Origin: Maratus speciosus
Taxonomy: Eukaryota > Arthropoda > Arachnida > Araneae > Salticidae
Assembly (NCBI GenBank): GCA_963932465.1
Contig: OZ010793.1
Span: 261,451,696 to 261,515,695, forward strand
Length of the DNA: 64,000 nt
Reading direction: 5' to 3'
The position numbers and the translations under genes are program-made. The notes beneath the pieces are model-generated. The model worked only from the letters and a program-made list of their open reading frames with translations, was not told where the DNA came from and made no database searches. Of this stretch, positions 44,385-56,439 are shown in pieces; the stretch's first letter is position 1, and the number at the start of each line of letters is the position of its first letter.

Positions 44385-44849
44385 CTCGGATTTTAGAATC
44401 AGAAGTTAGCTTGTTATGATTCATTTTTACAGGATTTACAATATTAGAGTTACAAAACTTAAATTACATCAATGAGATAACACAAAACTATATTAGATTT
44501 ATATAAAGTGTTTAAAAAAAATCATAGGAAAATTTTAAAAGATGGAACAGCACAGTACAACAAACATTTTTTGTATCAAAAATCAAGGTTGCAATCCAAT
44601 TTTTCAGTCAATACACGGGGTTTCACTTCAAGAAAATCACGAATTCTTGTTCCTAACTTTAATAATGATGGAATTTTAGCAAAATTTTCAATACTTACCT
44701 TGCTTCTTGTCAATAATAATATCGCGAGAATTGGAGGAATTTATAATAATCCACGTCCAAACAGTGCTGAATTAGGTATTCTATATTTTGGAATGTAGTT
44801 AACATTAAACAGGATATATTTGACGGAATTAATGTGCGCTATCAGCCCT

Positions 44850-45056
44850 TTAACACTAGAACCGCCGGATATTTTACTGAAGTGTTATAAAAATACCTTC
44901 CATCGGAATTTTTATTTGAAACTATTTAACTTACTTATTTAACTTATTTCACTGGGGTACATTTTAAACTTATTTTAGAAAGAAATTTCTGGTGATAATC
45001 GAAATATTTTTATTTGGTACTGGTCAAAATGACTGCTACGGCGGTTCTAGTGTTAA
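44850..45056. mobile_element. TTAA-flanked miniature element, CACTAGAACCG subfamily
   Basis: TTAACACTAGAACCGCCGG on the left is mirrored by CGGCGGTTCTAGTGTTAA on the right, near perfect over 18 bp; 207 bp. It is better preserved than its relative at 9235-9438. Confidence 0.9.
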
Positions 45057-45267
45057 GTGACATTAAATTTTGAAAACAGGAAAAGAAATGTAAACTTATT
45101 GAAAATTTCGATAAAATATCTTCATTATCATTACTTTTCTCAAAAAATATCTGGGTTCGACTTGAAGTCTTATCTATATACTAATATTATAAAGAAGCAA
45201 CGTTTGTTTGTTAGTTTGTGTGTTTGTAGGGGTAATCTCTGGAACTACCTAACCGATTTCAAAAGTA

Positions 45268-46595
45268 GGGGAAGACGGGGTACAATGAAACATTACTTGT
45301 AAAATCAATCAAATTTGTCATACAGAGTTGCAGTTTATATATATGTTATACAACTATATGTTCCAATTACTGATGTGATTTGGATACATTCACACTTCTA
45401 CAACAGTAGCAATAGAAGATTATTGCTTTTGCACCATTGAAAGTAACTTTCTTTTCTAAAAGTAATTTTGTTTCTTTTACCTTGTTTTTATATGTAATAA
45501 TTGTTTTTTCTATACATTGTTATCTTTGGGTTGTTGTCTTCATACCTCCAAAACCAAACTAAAAAAAATAAATATTAGAAGTTCGAAAATAAATTTTTAT
45601 TTAGTAACCTCAGTGCGGGGTACAATGAAACACTTGCAGACGCGGTACAATGAAACATGTTTTATTACAGTAATAAAAATAGTAAATAGAATATATTAGA
45701 AGTAAGAGTAGGAAAACAGAAAAAAAAGAGTTTTGTTCTAACCAGGTCAGTAAAAAATGCTCTTGTTAAGCAATTAAAAAATAGAAAGAGAAAAAAGGCT
45801 AAGAAGGGGTTGTTTTGAAAACAAACTCTGCCTGCTACAGACTCTGATGATGATCCAGATTTTTTTTCCAGTCCCAGCTGGTCATCGAGGAACTAAGAAT
45901 GAGATATCCCCACACAACATGTATGGTACAAGCGGTATCCGTATAAATGGAAACATAAGGAAATATATACCGTTGGAGAAATCATACATAAATGAAGTCA
46001 AATGTGAAGTACTTGATATAAAAAAACTCCAACCAAGTTTAATTTTTTTTTTTTTTTTTTTTTTAGAAACTTACATTTAAAAAAAAAAAACTCATTGTGT
46101 TGAAACTACCATCCCATATTCCTTCAGGAGCAACTGAAATATAAGCAGAAATGCTAATTTTTGAAACTGACTTGAGCCAATTTAATATAAAATGAAAGGT
46201 ATTTCTTAAACTAATAGAATTTTCTGTTTTTTCATCTTAGACTATAATATTTTTATCAAGTTTCTTATTAATCAAGTTTTGTTTCTGTATTTATCTCATT
46301 TTTCATAAAATAAACTATACTGGGTGAAAATTGCTTCCATCATTTAGAGTGTTTCATTGTACCCCAGTATGTGTTTCATTGTACCCCGGCATACGGGGTA
46401 CAATGAAACACTGTAAGACATTTACTTTTTGTTATTTTTCAAGCATAAAGGTATTGTTTAGAACCTAATAAAAATTTATTTAGATGGGGAAAATACAAGG
46501 TTAAAAATATGCATTAATTATATTTTTGTGCATGCAAAATTGTGGATAGGAAAAAATAATTAGTAAATTTTGTTTCATTGTACCCCGTCTTCCCC
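45268..46595. mobile_element. 1.3-kb element with GGGGAAGACGGGGTACAATG ends, inside the Helitron
   Basis: GGGGAAGACGGGGTACAATG on the left is mirrored at 46595, with TA on both sides. The motif GGGGTACAATGAAACA recurs at about 45617, 45638 and in both orientations at 46350-46412, as reiterated terminal sites. Open frames at 45517-45699 and 45847-46080 are unrecognised. A frame ending LKLPSHIPSGATEI near 46130 may be transposase debris. Confidence 0.85.
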
Positions 46596-48740
46596 TAATG
46601 GTAGCAAATTGATGTCAACACCATCCTGTTTCAACTTGTTTCAACAGGCTACATTTTATGTTGGTGGCATGACCCCCCAAGAGGGTGCAGGTGCAAAAAA
46701 GGTCTAAAAATTTGATTTTTGTGTTACTGAAGGACCTAAAAAATTGAAATTTGGCATGGTAGTTACCTTAAGATATGAAAGCTCTCTAAGAATAATTTAA
46801 AAAAAAAAAATCAAAATTTAAAAGAGTGAAAATACGTAAAAGGAGTTCTAAAAGCGTTCTAAATTACGATTTCTGTGTAATATCAGGAAATGTCAAACCG
46901 ATTTCAAAAGTAATGGTTGCAATTTGAGGGTGACAGACCCAGCCAGAATATAGACTATATTTTATGTCGGTACTGTTACCATCAGGGGGTTGCAGGAGCG
47001 AAAAACGTCCTAAAATTTCGATTTTTGTGATACTGAAGAGGCTAGAAACCATAAATTTGGCATGGTTGTCACTGATAAGATGTAAATGGTTTCTAAGAAC
47101 AGTTTATAAAAAATTCAAAATTTAAAAGGGTGACATGAGCGAAAAGCGTTCTAAAACTGTTTTACATTACAATTTCTATAGAGTCTCAGAAAATACCTAA
47201 CCGATTTCAAAAGTAATGGTAATAAATTGATGATGACACTCCCTGCATTTTAAGTCGATGCCACTACTACCAGGGGATGTGAGAGCAAAAAACATTCTAT
47301 GATTGTGATTTTTGGGATACTGAAAGGCCTAGAAACTTGAAATTTGGAATGATAGTAAGTTAAGATCTAAATGCTTTCTAAGAATAGTTTGTAAAAAAAG
47401 TCGAAATTTAAAAGGGGTAAAAATGTGTAAAAAGAGTTCTAAAAACTTCCTAAATGACGATTTCTACGGAATTGTCATATAGAAACTTGAAAATTGGCAT
47501 CGAAGATACTTATAAGATGCAAAGACTCTGAAAGAACAGTTAGTAAATAAAAGTATGAAATGAGCGAAAAGCATTCTAAAAACTTCCTAAATTACTACTT
47601 CTACACTGTTAAAATTTTTGCAGCATTCTGGCAGGTCATTCGACCGTTTTTTGAAAAAACGGTTTCATAACCATAATTTAACGATATTCTGACCATAAAA
47701 TGGCCAATAATATGACCAGAATAGTGTTAAATTACGGTTGTGAAACAGTTTTCGGAAAAAACGGTCAAATGACCTGCCAGAATGCTGCAAATTTTTAACA
47801 GTGTATGGAATGTCAGGAAATACCAAACCGATTTCAAAAGTAATGGGGGCAAATAAGTGGAAATAGTCCTTGCTGCAACGTAGGCTATATTTTATGTTGG
47901 TGCTACTACCAAAAGAGGGGGTGGGAGGCTGGAAGAGTGAAAAACTTTCTAAAATTACGATTTTTGTGATATTAAAGGGGCTAGAAACTTGAAAATTGGC
48001 ATGATAGTTACTTATAATATATAAATGCTCTCTAAGAATAGTTTTTAAGAAAATAGAAATTTAAAAGAGTGAAATGAGCTAAAAAGCGTTCTAAGAATAT
48101 TCTAAATTTCGATTTCTATGGAATTGTTAAAGATAGAAACTTGAAATTTGGCATGGTAGATCCTTATAACATGTAAATGCTTTCCAAGAACAATTTCTAA
48201 ATATTCAAAATTTAAAAGGGTAAAATGAGCGTCAGCGCAAGGGTAAAATGAGCGTCAATGAAGCATTCTAAAAACTTTCTGAATAATGATTTCTATGGAA
48301 TCTTAGGAAATATCAAACCTAATTTTAAAAGCAATGTTGGCAAATTGATGGTGACAGTCCCTGTTCTGACATAAGCTATGTTTTATATTGGTGCCACTAC
48401 CACCAGAGGAATGGTAGACCGTTAGACTGGAAGCTTGGAATATATCATGATGGTTACTTTTAAGATGTAAATGGTTGATTCTAAAAAATTTAAAACTTCA
48501 AATGGAAATTGAAACGAGCCTAAAAGCTTCAAAATACATTCTAAATTATCATTCATTTAGAATTAGTTTGTTTTTCTCATTAAATTAAGTCTAATTTTCG
48601 CCTAATGCAGTGTAATAATGAAGTTTAGTCAAACCGTGGCTGAGTTTGTAAATTTTGAATTATCCATAGCAGTATATATTCGTCAAATAAAAATAGTCGT
48701 ATAAATACTACTTGGCATATTTCAATTATTATGCGAGCAA
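46596..48740. repeat. degenerate ~300-bp tandem repeat forming the Helitron interior
   Basis: AACCGATTTCAAAAGTAATGG recurs (with variants) near 45250, 46895, 47200, 47825 and 48315. It is followed each time by TTTTATGT.GGTGCCACTACCA, GCGTTCTAAAA, TACGATTT.TG and GAAACTTGAAATTTGGCAT blocks. The 47604 insertion accounts for one of the longer spacings. Confidence 0.85.
47604..47803. mobile_element. 200-bp palindromic miniature element, copy 2
   Basis: Same family as 43376-43576, here with TA flanks inside a Helitron repeat unit. Other units retain the uninterrupted TTCTATGGAAT site, confirming a later insertion. Confidence 0.9.
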
Positions 48741-50523
48741 AGCCACAGGTTTTGCTAGTACCCTACATTTTCCGCTGTATAAATGGATTGCGACCTGGTT
48801 CCCTACAAAAATGTTGCTAATCTCTTCCACCTCTTAAACATTGTCCTACCCTTTTTTTAAACACCCTCTAAATGTCACATTTTTAAAAAGGAAACATGCA
48901 TGTATACTTTCTAAATGTTATTTATTTTTTATTTTCTTTTATTTTACGGAATATTTAGATATATTTAATTTTCTGTTAGATATACCTATGACAGAATGAA
49001 AGATAGACGGTACCTAACTCCGGCCGCAAAAAAAAAACAGGAGAAAAAATTCAATAACATTTTCGAAAAAAAGGAGGAGGTGTGCTTTCTCTTTCATTTC
49101 CACGAAATAGGTGGGAAAGGATCTAATTATATAGACTTTTAGTTAAATGATAGGTAATGCAGCTAAATAATTATAAGAAATGCACCCCCCCTCCCTTCCA
49201 ATGATACTTGTAGTTTTTACGTCTTATCTAATTTAAACAGTGACTGTAGTTTTGTCCTCGTGAAAAAAATAATAGGTCATAATTTTGATTATATGCAGTT
49301 AGTATCGCTTAAGATTAATAAGAGTAAATCAATGTATAACTAATTTATTGTTTATTAATTTAAGATGATGCATAATTAACATAATTTTGTGAGTAAGATA
49401 TAGATGGTAATTTTTGTTAACTCTAAGAAAATGTTTTACATTTAATATCTGTCTTTAGAAAATCCTGCTCACAGGAATATATCTATAAGTCGATGCAATT
49501 GCAATCAGTGCTTCTTTCCTACGGAGAACGGGTGACAGTGCTTCCCCGAGAGCAAGACCTCCTGGGGAAATTTTTAAGCTACATTGCCAACTAATAAACT
49601 GCAATCTTAAAATTTATGTACACCACGCTGGAACAAATGATTCAAAAGAAACACTGATTGCAGTAATCTGTTCAATCACAATTAAAAGCAGCTTTTTATG
49701 TTAATATCTTTGTAGTATTGTTTTTTAATGCTTACTTTTTCAAAAGTTTTTATGCACATAACTTGGTCTTTGTGGTAACTGGGAGCAAAAACCTAAAACG
49801 GGGTGTTTGGATTTAAGAGAAATCTAAAAAGCTTGTGTTTTACGTTTTTCTCTGGAATTTAATGGTCCATTATCTTTTTGAACATGGAACAAAGATAGAA
49901 ATACAATTAAAAAACTGTCTGTTTTTTAATTGCAGTGTATAAGACTGTATAAGACTCAAACTTAAATTGTATGTGCGGCAGGAAATGACCATTCTCTTAG
50001 CCTAACTCGTCTCGAAAATGTGCTCGCAGCCCTTTTTTAAAACAAACGAACGGTTTTCACTTAACTAATGTATGTAATGTGCAGTTTCATTGTTTTAAAT
50101 ATAATATTCGCCGTTTAATTGAATAACACTGTCAAGTAGAATTTTATTCAAGAAAGCCGCGGATTTCGAATAAGCCAAAAAATTTTAATACTAACTTTGG
50201 TTTTGATCCATAAAAGGGGCTAATTTGCTTAACCAGTGATTCATATAAGCGGCGATTATACTAATTATTTTAGCTCTGGGAGAGGTTTTAACCCCGAACC
50301 CCCTCCCTTCACTGCACCAGTGTTAATTACTATTAATTAGCAGTAATTGAGATAAAAATTGCTTTCTTCGCATGTGTAGGGATATGTTTGAAACTCGCTT
50401 TATACGCGCGTGCTATTAAGCGCATGCGCAATACATTCGGATTCCTCTTTAATCTAAGCCAGAGAAATACATCGTTCTGTTTATTTCAAAAATTCGTTGA
50501 GGAATATAGCATGCTTTGCTGCA

Positions 50524-50524
<1 letters not shown>

Positions 50525-50590
<66 letters not shown>
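50525..50590. repeat. (ATT)n microsatellite
   Basis: About 22 perfect trinucleotides, giving a poly-Leu frame that is not a gene. Confidence 0.97.
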
Positions 50591-51009
50591 AGTTAGAATT
50601 ATATGTAGGGAGATGAAAATTGTACATTTTGCGCTGTTTCATATTGTATTTAGGATAAAAAGTGATAGGCATCTCGAAATCAAGATAGAAATTGTTAATA
50701 AAATTCTAAATCGGAGATTGTTTTATAAGGATTTTGCTGTAGATATATATTACAGAGCAGTAAATAATAGCAACGAAGATTAAAAAAAAAAAAAATAAAT
50801 AAATAAACATCCGATAAGCTGTCAAGTTTTGACCGGTACAAACTTGTTGTTAATAAAAACTGTTTTCATAAAAGAAAGGTAGGGATTAATAACGTTAACA
50901 CCTTGTTATGTTAAGAATTTTCGCGTTTGTGTGGGTTCATTTCAACATGTTTTCAATCAGAATTTTTCTCCAATAACCATTATCTTGTAGCCTGTGACTC
51001 ATACACTTG

Positions 51010-51815
51010 AATTCTTTCACAAGAATCAGTTTACAGTTCCAACTATGTTTATTTGACCTGGTCACTGGGTGAAATTATTTGGTTGATAAGGTGTTAATAG
51101 GAGAAAAATATTGGCAGTTCCAAGGTATAAGTTCTAACTTTGCCGTCGAAATGAAATACGTGAGGTAAGGAAGAAGACTAAATATGAGTAAAAGGGATAT
51201 TCCATTTTGACGATATGTGAATCTGGCTGATGTGATTAGGTCAAGAACTGACCTATAAAATAGCTGGTAGTACTAATCTTCTCTCTTTTTTAAAGCAATA
51301 GTTTCCAGAGATACTGATGGAAAGCTGCACAGAAATTCACCTAATCGAGTTGACGGCTGAATTTCCATGATAAGACAGATCTCGATAAGCATATTAAAAT
51401 GCAACTGCTCTACCAAGTAATATATCTTGGTGGAAACCACCTGCAGAACCGGTTTTAGCGGTTGATCGGCAGGATCGCCATAGTGCTTTCCTGCACACAA
51501 AAGTATGAAAACACGGAGGTCTGTGAACAGGAAAACACAATAGTAAACCTATAAGTCAACCACTAAAATCGAGTTTGCAGGTGTTTTCCATCCAGATATG
51601 ATATGGCAGACCAGTTGCATTTTAATATGCAAATCGAGTTTTAACTAATCCTGAAATTTCAGCCGTCAACTCGATGAGGTGATCGTTAGTGCAGCTGCCT
51701 CCCGATCTATGACCAATAAGATAAACCACACACTCAAAAAGTGTGATATCCCCTATTTCACGCACCGTCTGTTTCCATCAAACCGTTATAATAGCTCCTG
51801 ACTGCTGGGCACATA
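51010..51815 (+). repeat. segmental duplication, copy 1 (second at 56440-57245)
   Basis: Blocks shared in order with the second copy include AATTCTTTCACAA, TTTGAC.TG.TCACTGG, AAGGTGTTAA.AG.AGAAAA, CTGATGTGATTAGGTCAAG, CCAATAAGA, AAAAAGTGTGATA and TTTCACGCA.CGTCT. The two copies are about 5.5 kb apart in the same orientation. This copy is interrupted by the foldback at 51323-51696. No coding function recognised. Confidence 0.7.
51323..51696. mobile_element. 374-bp foldback element inside segmental copy 1
   Basis: AGCTGCAC at the left pairs with GTGCAGCT at the right. The arms CACCTAATCGAGTTGACGGC and GCCGTCAACTCGATGAGGTG then pair, followed by CATATTAAAATGCAACTG against CAGTTGCATTTTAATATG. 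It is absent from the second segmental copy, so it inserted after the duplication. Confidence 0.75.
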
Positions 51816-52291
51816 TAACTATGATATGTTCCCGCACCATGTTGGTTAAATCAAAGTAAAATTGCGTAATTTGTTATTTCTGTTTGTATAAATATTTTTT
51901 TATAAAATATAATTATGAGTGTAAAATTATAATGTTTATATATTTAAGTAAAATAGGAGTGTAAGTTCATACAAAAATTATTAAGTTGATTTTAAATATT
52001 AAATATATATTTTTAAAAAATTGTTGTATTGTAAAATGAATGTATAATGTTGAATAGAGTTCGGATCTCAGACAACAACAATAGCCAGACGCCATGGTGT
52101 CGTTTTATGACAAGCCAATGGAAAGTGGTGTATAATTAGAAGTCGTAAAATAATAAAAACGTTGGAATAAATTTATGGCCTCAATAAAAGTGTTGTGATA
52201 AATTTATGGCTTTTCAGACCACCCAAACTTTAAGGCAGATAATAATATTAAAGTATATGTAAGGGGCCATTTGCAGACTGTTAGCTAATAG

Positions 52292-52738
52292 GCCTATCGA
52301 AGTATAATAAAAAATCTTCTCACATCCAATAACAGTGGACTAGACAAAAATAGTTCCACCCACTGCAGGAGTTGGTGTGCAAGAAGAATAAGGTTTGAAA
52401 AAGAGAGTCTGAAAAAAGATGTAGAGGACGCAGGAGCTCTCCTAAAAGCCCGTGCAATGAATCCCGAAAGCCCTAGTAATGCCCAGGCGAGATGTACATA
52501 TCGGAGCGAGCCTAATCAAGCCTAATTGAGGATGTCTTCCTGATGTACATATCGGAGTGAGCCTAAGCAAGCCAAATTGAGGATGTCTTCCTGATGTTAA
52601 AATAAAGAGGATTATTCTACAGAGGTCCGTAGCTATGCATCCTGCCATCCCGATGTTGCCGCTCTGATACGAAGCGAATTCCGGATGACATATGAAAATG
52701 ATCCTAAGCAACGCGACAACTCTGAATTTGATGAATAA
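52292..52738 (+). pseudogene. unrecognised coding-like frame with an in-frame 51-bp duplication
   Basis: From 52292, after TAG, one frame is open for 77 codons without ATG near its start. It includes SGLDKNSSTHCRSWCARRIR, KESLKKDVEDAGALLKARAM and NPESPSNAQARCTYRSEPNQ. After four stops clustered in the duplicated segment, the same frame is open again to TAA at 52736-52738, with NKEDYSTEVRSYASCHPDVA then ALIRSEFRMTYENDPKQRDN and SEFDE. The 51-bp duplication (52491/52542) preserves the frame. An AATAAA overlaps the final stop. Composition looks protein-like, unlike surrounding DNA. It may be a decayed exon or pseudogene; the protein is unknown to me. Confidence 0.4.
52491..52592. repeat. 51-bp direct duplication
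   Basis: GATGTACATATCGGAG.GAGC recurs 51 bp later, through GAGGATGTCTTCCTGATGT, with only a few substitutions. Confidence 0.95.
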
Positions 52739-52865
52739 AGGCCACCATACCGTATATTAAAAAAAGGTACGACTTTCAACTTTTTCTTTTACCACTTAAA
52801 ATCATATGAAAAATCATAAATATACTTTACTGATATTTTATGGTAGAGAGTAATCTGAGATCCGA

Positions 52866-54480
52866 CAAAACCAATAATTAAATAAAATTAAGGTAATTTA
52901 AAAATGAAAGAGAATTATTCTTTTAGCAAAAAGAAAAAAATATAATAATTAGAGTAAATGAAAATATTGTCTTTTTTTTTAAAGATTAAACATACATAAA
53001 ATAATGAGAAGCAAACAAAAGTGTTGCTTTCTATTTTTTGAATTAATATTATGTTTTTTCTGTATATAGTTGTGTTCAATGTAAATAAAATATTTAATCA
53101 AGTTTTAAAAAGTTTCTGTAATTATTTAATTGATAATGTTTAAGGTGTGTCAATTTATTTTTACAGCTTAAATTTTAGTTTAATTCATAAGTGGAAGAGT
53201 TCGTCTAAATAATTCACAACGCAAACTCTTAATTTTATTCGTAATTATTCAAATTTAATAACTAGTAAATCTGCAGATCAGGAGCCTCAACGTTAGCTCT
53301 ACAATTCATTGTGTTTAGCACCCTTTGAGTAATATTAATCTTTCTACAAAAAACGAAATTTAAAGTTTTGAAATTACATAAACATTTATAAAACGAAAAA
53401 ATATTTCGAAGGTTTCTGACATTAGAAGCGTTAAATTAAACCCCTTGTTATGTGATGGTATTCTGAAAATCTCATGAGCTATTTATTCTGGTAATTTTTA
53501 GATAATAAAGTAGATTTCTTCAGGGGGGCTCTGCCCCCCTGAACCCCTTCGTAGTGTAATTTAATTTACATTTGTAATTATCAATTAATTGTGTTAATGT
53601 CCTTTAGTAAATTCTACCAATAGACGGAAACGTACATGAATTCTTTTCTACAGCCCTGTATATTACGTGAAGATTTTTACGCGTCGTCTATAACATTTAA
53701 ATTTAATGCAGACAAAAAACCCTCTTAAAACTGCTCATATCACATTTCCGGGGATTAGTATGCATAGTGTGCACCATATATCCAGTTTCTGCGGAGTCCT
53801 GTATATGGTTCTATTTAAATTCTGCAAACATTTGTTAGTATACTAAATGTAATTGGGCTGGGAAATACATAACTCAAATAAAAAAAACACACTGAAGCAA
53901 TTCGCGCTCATTTTCATTTATACTTACGAATTCATTTGTGTATCCCTGTACATGGTCTATACAATATTTAAGCACTACTTATTAAGCACAAATTTACTTA
54001 ACGTTAAAACGCACACCATAATCGAAAATGCTCTTCAGCAATCATCCCTAATAGACCAGAACTGTATCCGAAATTTTTTATGTGACCCTATAAATGAACG
54101 ATAAATACGATACAAATCATATTCAAGCTTCTTGTAGTCAACCACAGTAATGTAATTTAATTTCATAATGTTTGAATTAGTGCGACACAATTAACACACT
54201 GACGACAGGCAATTTAATTAAATCTCGGTTTAAAAACAGTAGAAGCTCCTCCCTCTTCTGAAAGTGTCTCGGAAATTGGTTTCTGAGATATTTTTTTCAT
54301 GTTTATGCAGCAGTAAATATCTTTCAATGTACGGATGTAATATATAATGTCTTACAATCTATAAAAAATATGGACAACACAATATAAATGTCTTTTCTGT
54401 AAGGTAGAAGTCACTCCCTTAGCCAATGACGTATTCTGAATAAAAACGAGAATTCTCGTTTCCCGTTGCTAATGTGTTAA
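52866..54480. other. unassigned AT-rich DNA
   Basis: No gene recognised. A perfect GC-rich hairpin AGGGGGGC-TCT-GCCCCCCT lies at about 53524-53542 and resembles repeat-element termini. An open frame at 53853-54104 has no recognisable features. Confidence 0.45.
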
Positions 54481-55030
54481 AATAAGCTGTGAAGAGTTTT
54501 TTTTTCCCCCGTAGACCACATTTTAATCGACCACTTTTGTGTGACCCTGAAAAAAACATATGCTTTGCACCCCATATACTACAAAAATGTTTCAAAAATA
54601 CATATCAATTTTATTATTTTGTAACAGAGTAACATCATTAAAAAACGCCACAAAAGGATTTTCTTCAAAGATTGTAATATTATGAATACTTTTGAGTTCC
54701 CTGTACGCATGCTGTAAGTGCTACACATAACATATTTTATAGTAACCAGTTTCTAGTGCACCTTAATAAAGTATATAAATTTCATTACGTTTAAAATTGT
54801 GTAACATTATTAAAATGCACCGAAGACGATTTTTCCCAAAGACTATAATGTAACGGAATAGTTTTGAGTGCCCCTGTAATTAAGCTATGAATGCTACACT
54901 CTTCATTTTTAATACCAAACATACTTTGGCAAACCTCAATAACGTATATCAATTACATGTAATCTCGACTATATTTAAGCGAGTTAGAGCACGTAGAGAA
55001 ACACGGCAGGCGACAGATAGAAAAACTGAA
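54480..55030. repeat. R-family segment (R4)
   Basis: It carries two tandem-like blocks with ACATCATTAAAAAACGCC / AACATTATTAAAATGCACCG, AAAGATTGTAATATTATG / AAAGACTATAATGTAACGG and TTGAGTGCCCCTGTAATTAA, parallel to the R1 unit. Confidence 0.55.
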
Positions 55031-55817
55031 GTCATAAATACTTTTCATCCATGTTGGAAAGTGTTAAAAAGGATTTACATGCCTTTAACTGTACTTTTTT
55101 TTCACTTATAGCATGGTTAAACATTAGTTTAAACATCCTAATCCATGCGACAGCAATAACATATTAAAAGCCCCCCAAAATATGCATATCTGGAGATCTA
55201 TAAACTACTGGAAAATAATTCATTATCGTGCCCACTGTTAATTGCATAAATTGCATCGATTTGGCGCGATAAAATATTTTTTGTGATAGCCTTTTAATAG
55301 TACCTGCAACAAAATTAACGTAATTTACTAACTTCATTCATATTTGACGCAATGATAGGCTACGAATAACAGTCGATAGGCAACGAAGAAAAGGAAAAAA
55401 AAAAGAAATATGTATCATGTAAAACAAGAAAATTAATTTAAAAATTCTTTATATTATTGGAATACATGTATAAATGTCCTCAAAACATTATACACGTAAA
55501 TAAAAAAATCTGATAGATATATTGATAAAACTTCAATATAATAGGAATAATTTAAAACCCTTATTTGGAATTTTAGTATCCATAATTTGACATTTAAATC
55601 CATTAATCAAACGTGCCATTTTCTTTTAACAAATCGAAGTTTGAAAATCGTCTGACTTGCCGTAGAAAAGCATTATAAAGAAAAATAAAATCTTCCATAT
55701 TTTTCGAACGAATGAACCAAATTTAACCAAAAACTATACAGCTACGTCCGGGTATCTCACGAATATGCTCAATTAATTTCAAGCTGATCGGGTGCTTTTT
55801 GCGGCAGTTATCGCGGA

Positions 55818-55859
<42 letters not shown>

Positions 55860-56439
55860 GGAAATCAAAACTTTTCGTGTCTCCACAGTAAGCCTTCACT
55901 GACGTTTCGGCAATTACATTTTGGCGCGAATTATAATTTAATTTTATTAATGCTTCGCGTTGCTCTTCTACTAGAATTATGTAATTACGATCACTTATGT
56001 TATTTGAATTTATCTAAGGTATATAAAATTATATACCAATTTGCTAGGAGGTTGCTTGGATGATTTGGACCAATTAACAATTTTGGATGTAAATTAAATA
56101 GAAAATAAACAGGTGTAATTATCTGTCCAGCACTGACCTTTAATATTCTGTTTCACACAGTGAAATTTACACTGCAGTTACGTAGGATTTAATAGATAGG
56201 AATACCGCAGAGAGGACGGAAATGATTACATCAGTCATAGATTCTGGCATCGCTGAAATGCGAAAGTTTTATGCATAACATTTTCTATTCTTAATTAAAT
56301 TATGTTCGTAAAAATAAAACAAAATGTATAAATTAAGAATGTCAATACACACAACAACGTGCCGACGACGGACAACACGAATCCCTGTGTTTACTATGCT
56401 TGTTCTTTTAAATATATTTTGTGTCAGAAATTTAATCTA
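55031..56439. other. unassigned DNA with (CAGA)n microsatellite
   Basis: A (CAGA)n tract at 55817-55856 follows TGCGGCAGTTATCGCGGAAC. The surrounding ~300 bp looks like the 3' region of a dispersed repeat. No coding sequence recognised. Confidence 0.5.

Larger units (their letters stand above)
45173..48758. mobile_element. Helitron-like element (3.6 kb including passengers)
   Basis: It starts A|TCTATATACTAATATTATAA and ends with an AGCAAA...TTTTGCT hairpin overlapping CTAG|T at 48755-48759. This fits the Helitron rule (5' TC, 3' hairpin plus CTRR, insertion between A and T). The interior is a degenerate tandem repeat of about 300 bp. No Rep/helicase gene, so it is non-autonomous. It encloses the elements at 45268-46595 and 47604-47803. 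Confidence 0.75.
44235..50322. mobile_element. 6.1-kb hAT-like element with perfect 8-bp TSD, hosting nested elements
   Basis: The left end CAGTGACGCAGCCAGAATTC and right end CCTCCCTTCACTGCACCAGTG (mirrored, imperfect) resemble hAT-type CAGTGGCG.AGCCA termini. TTAATTAC lies directly outside both ends (44227-44234 and 50323-50330). Enclosed are the TTAA element 44850-45056 and the Helitron 45173-48758 with its own passengers. The element's own DNA is 44235-44849, 45057-45172 and 48759-50322, about 2.3 kb, with no recognised transposase; an open frame at 44508-44798 is unrecognised. A poly(T) tract is at 44353-44382. The TIR match is weaker than the TSD match. Confidence 0.65.
52061..52865. other. 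region bounded by a 12-bp inverted repeat
   Basis: TCGGATCTCAGA at 52061 and TCTGAGATCCGA ending at 52865 enclose the open frame below. The match is short and no target duplication is seen, so it could be coincidence. Confidence 0.3.

Noticed and set aside
50388..50591. ORF ending in poly-leucine
   Set aside because: Produced by the (ATT)n microsatellite; the upstream part is short and unrecognised.
52523..52600. Recurrent in-frame TGA considered as selenocysteine
   Set aside because: TAA stops occur in the same frame nearby and no SECIS-like structure was seen; decay is the simpler reading.
53524..53542. GC-rich hairpin resembling a bacterial intrinsic terminator
   Set aside because: Eukaryotic context and no T-tract; more likely part of a decayed transposon end.
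53853..54104. 83-codon plus-strand ORF
   Set aside because: AT-rich codons, no motif, no start context or neighbouring exon; consistent with chance.
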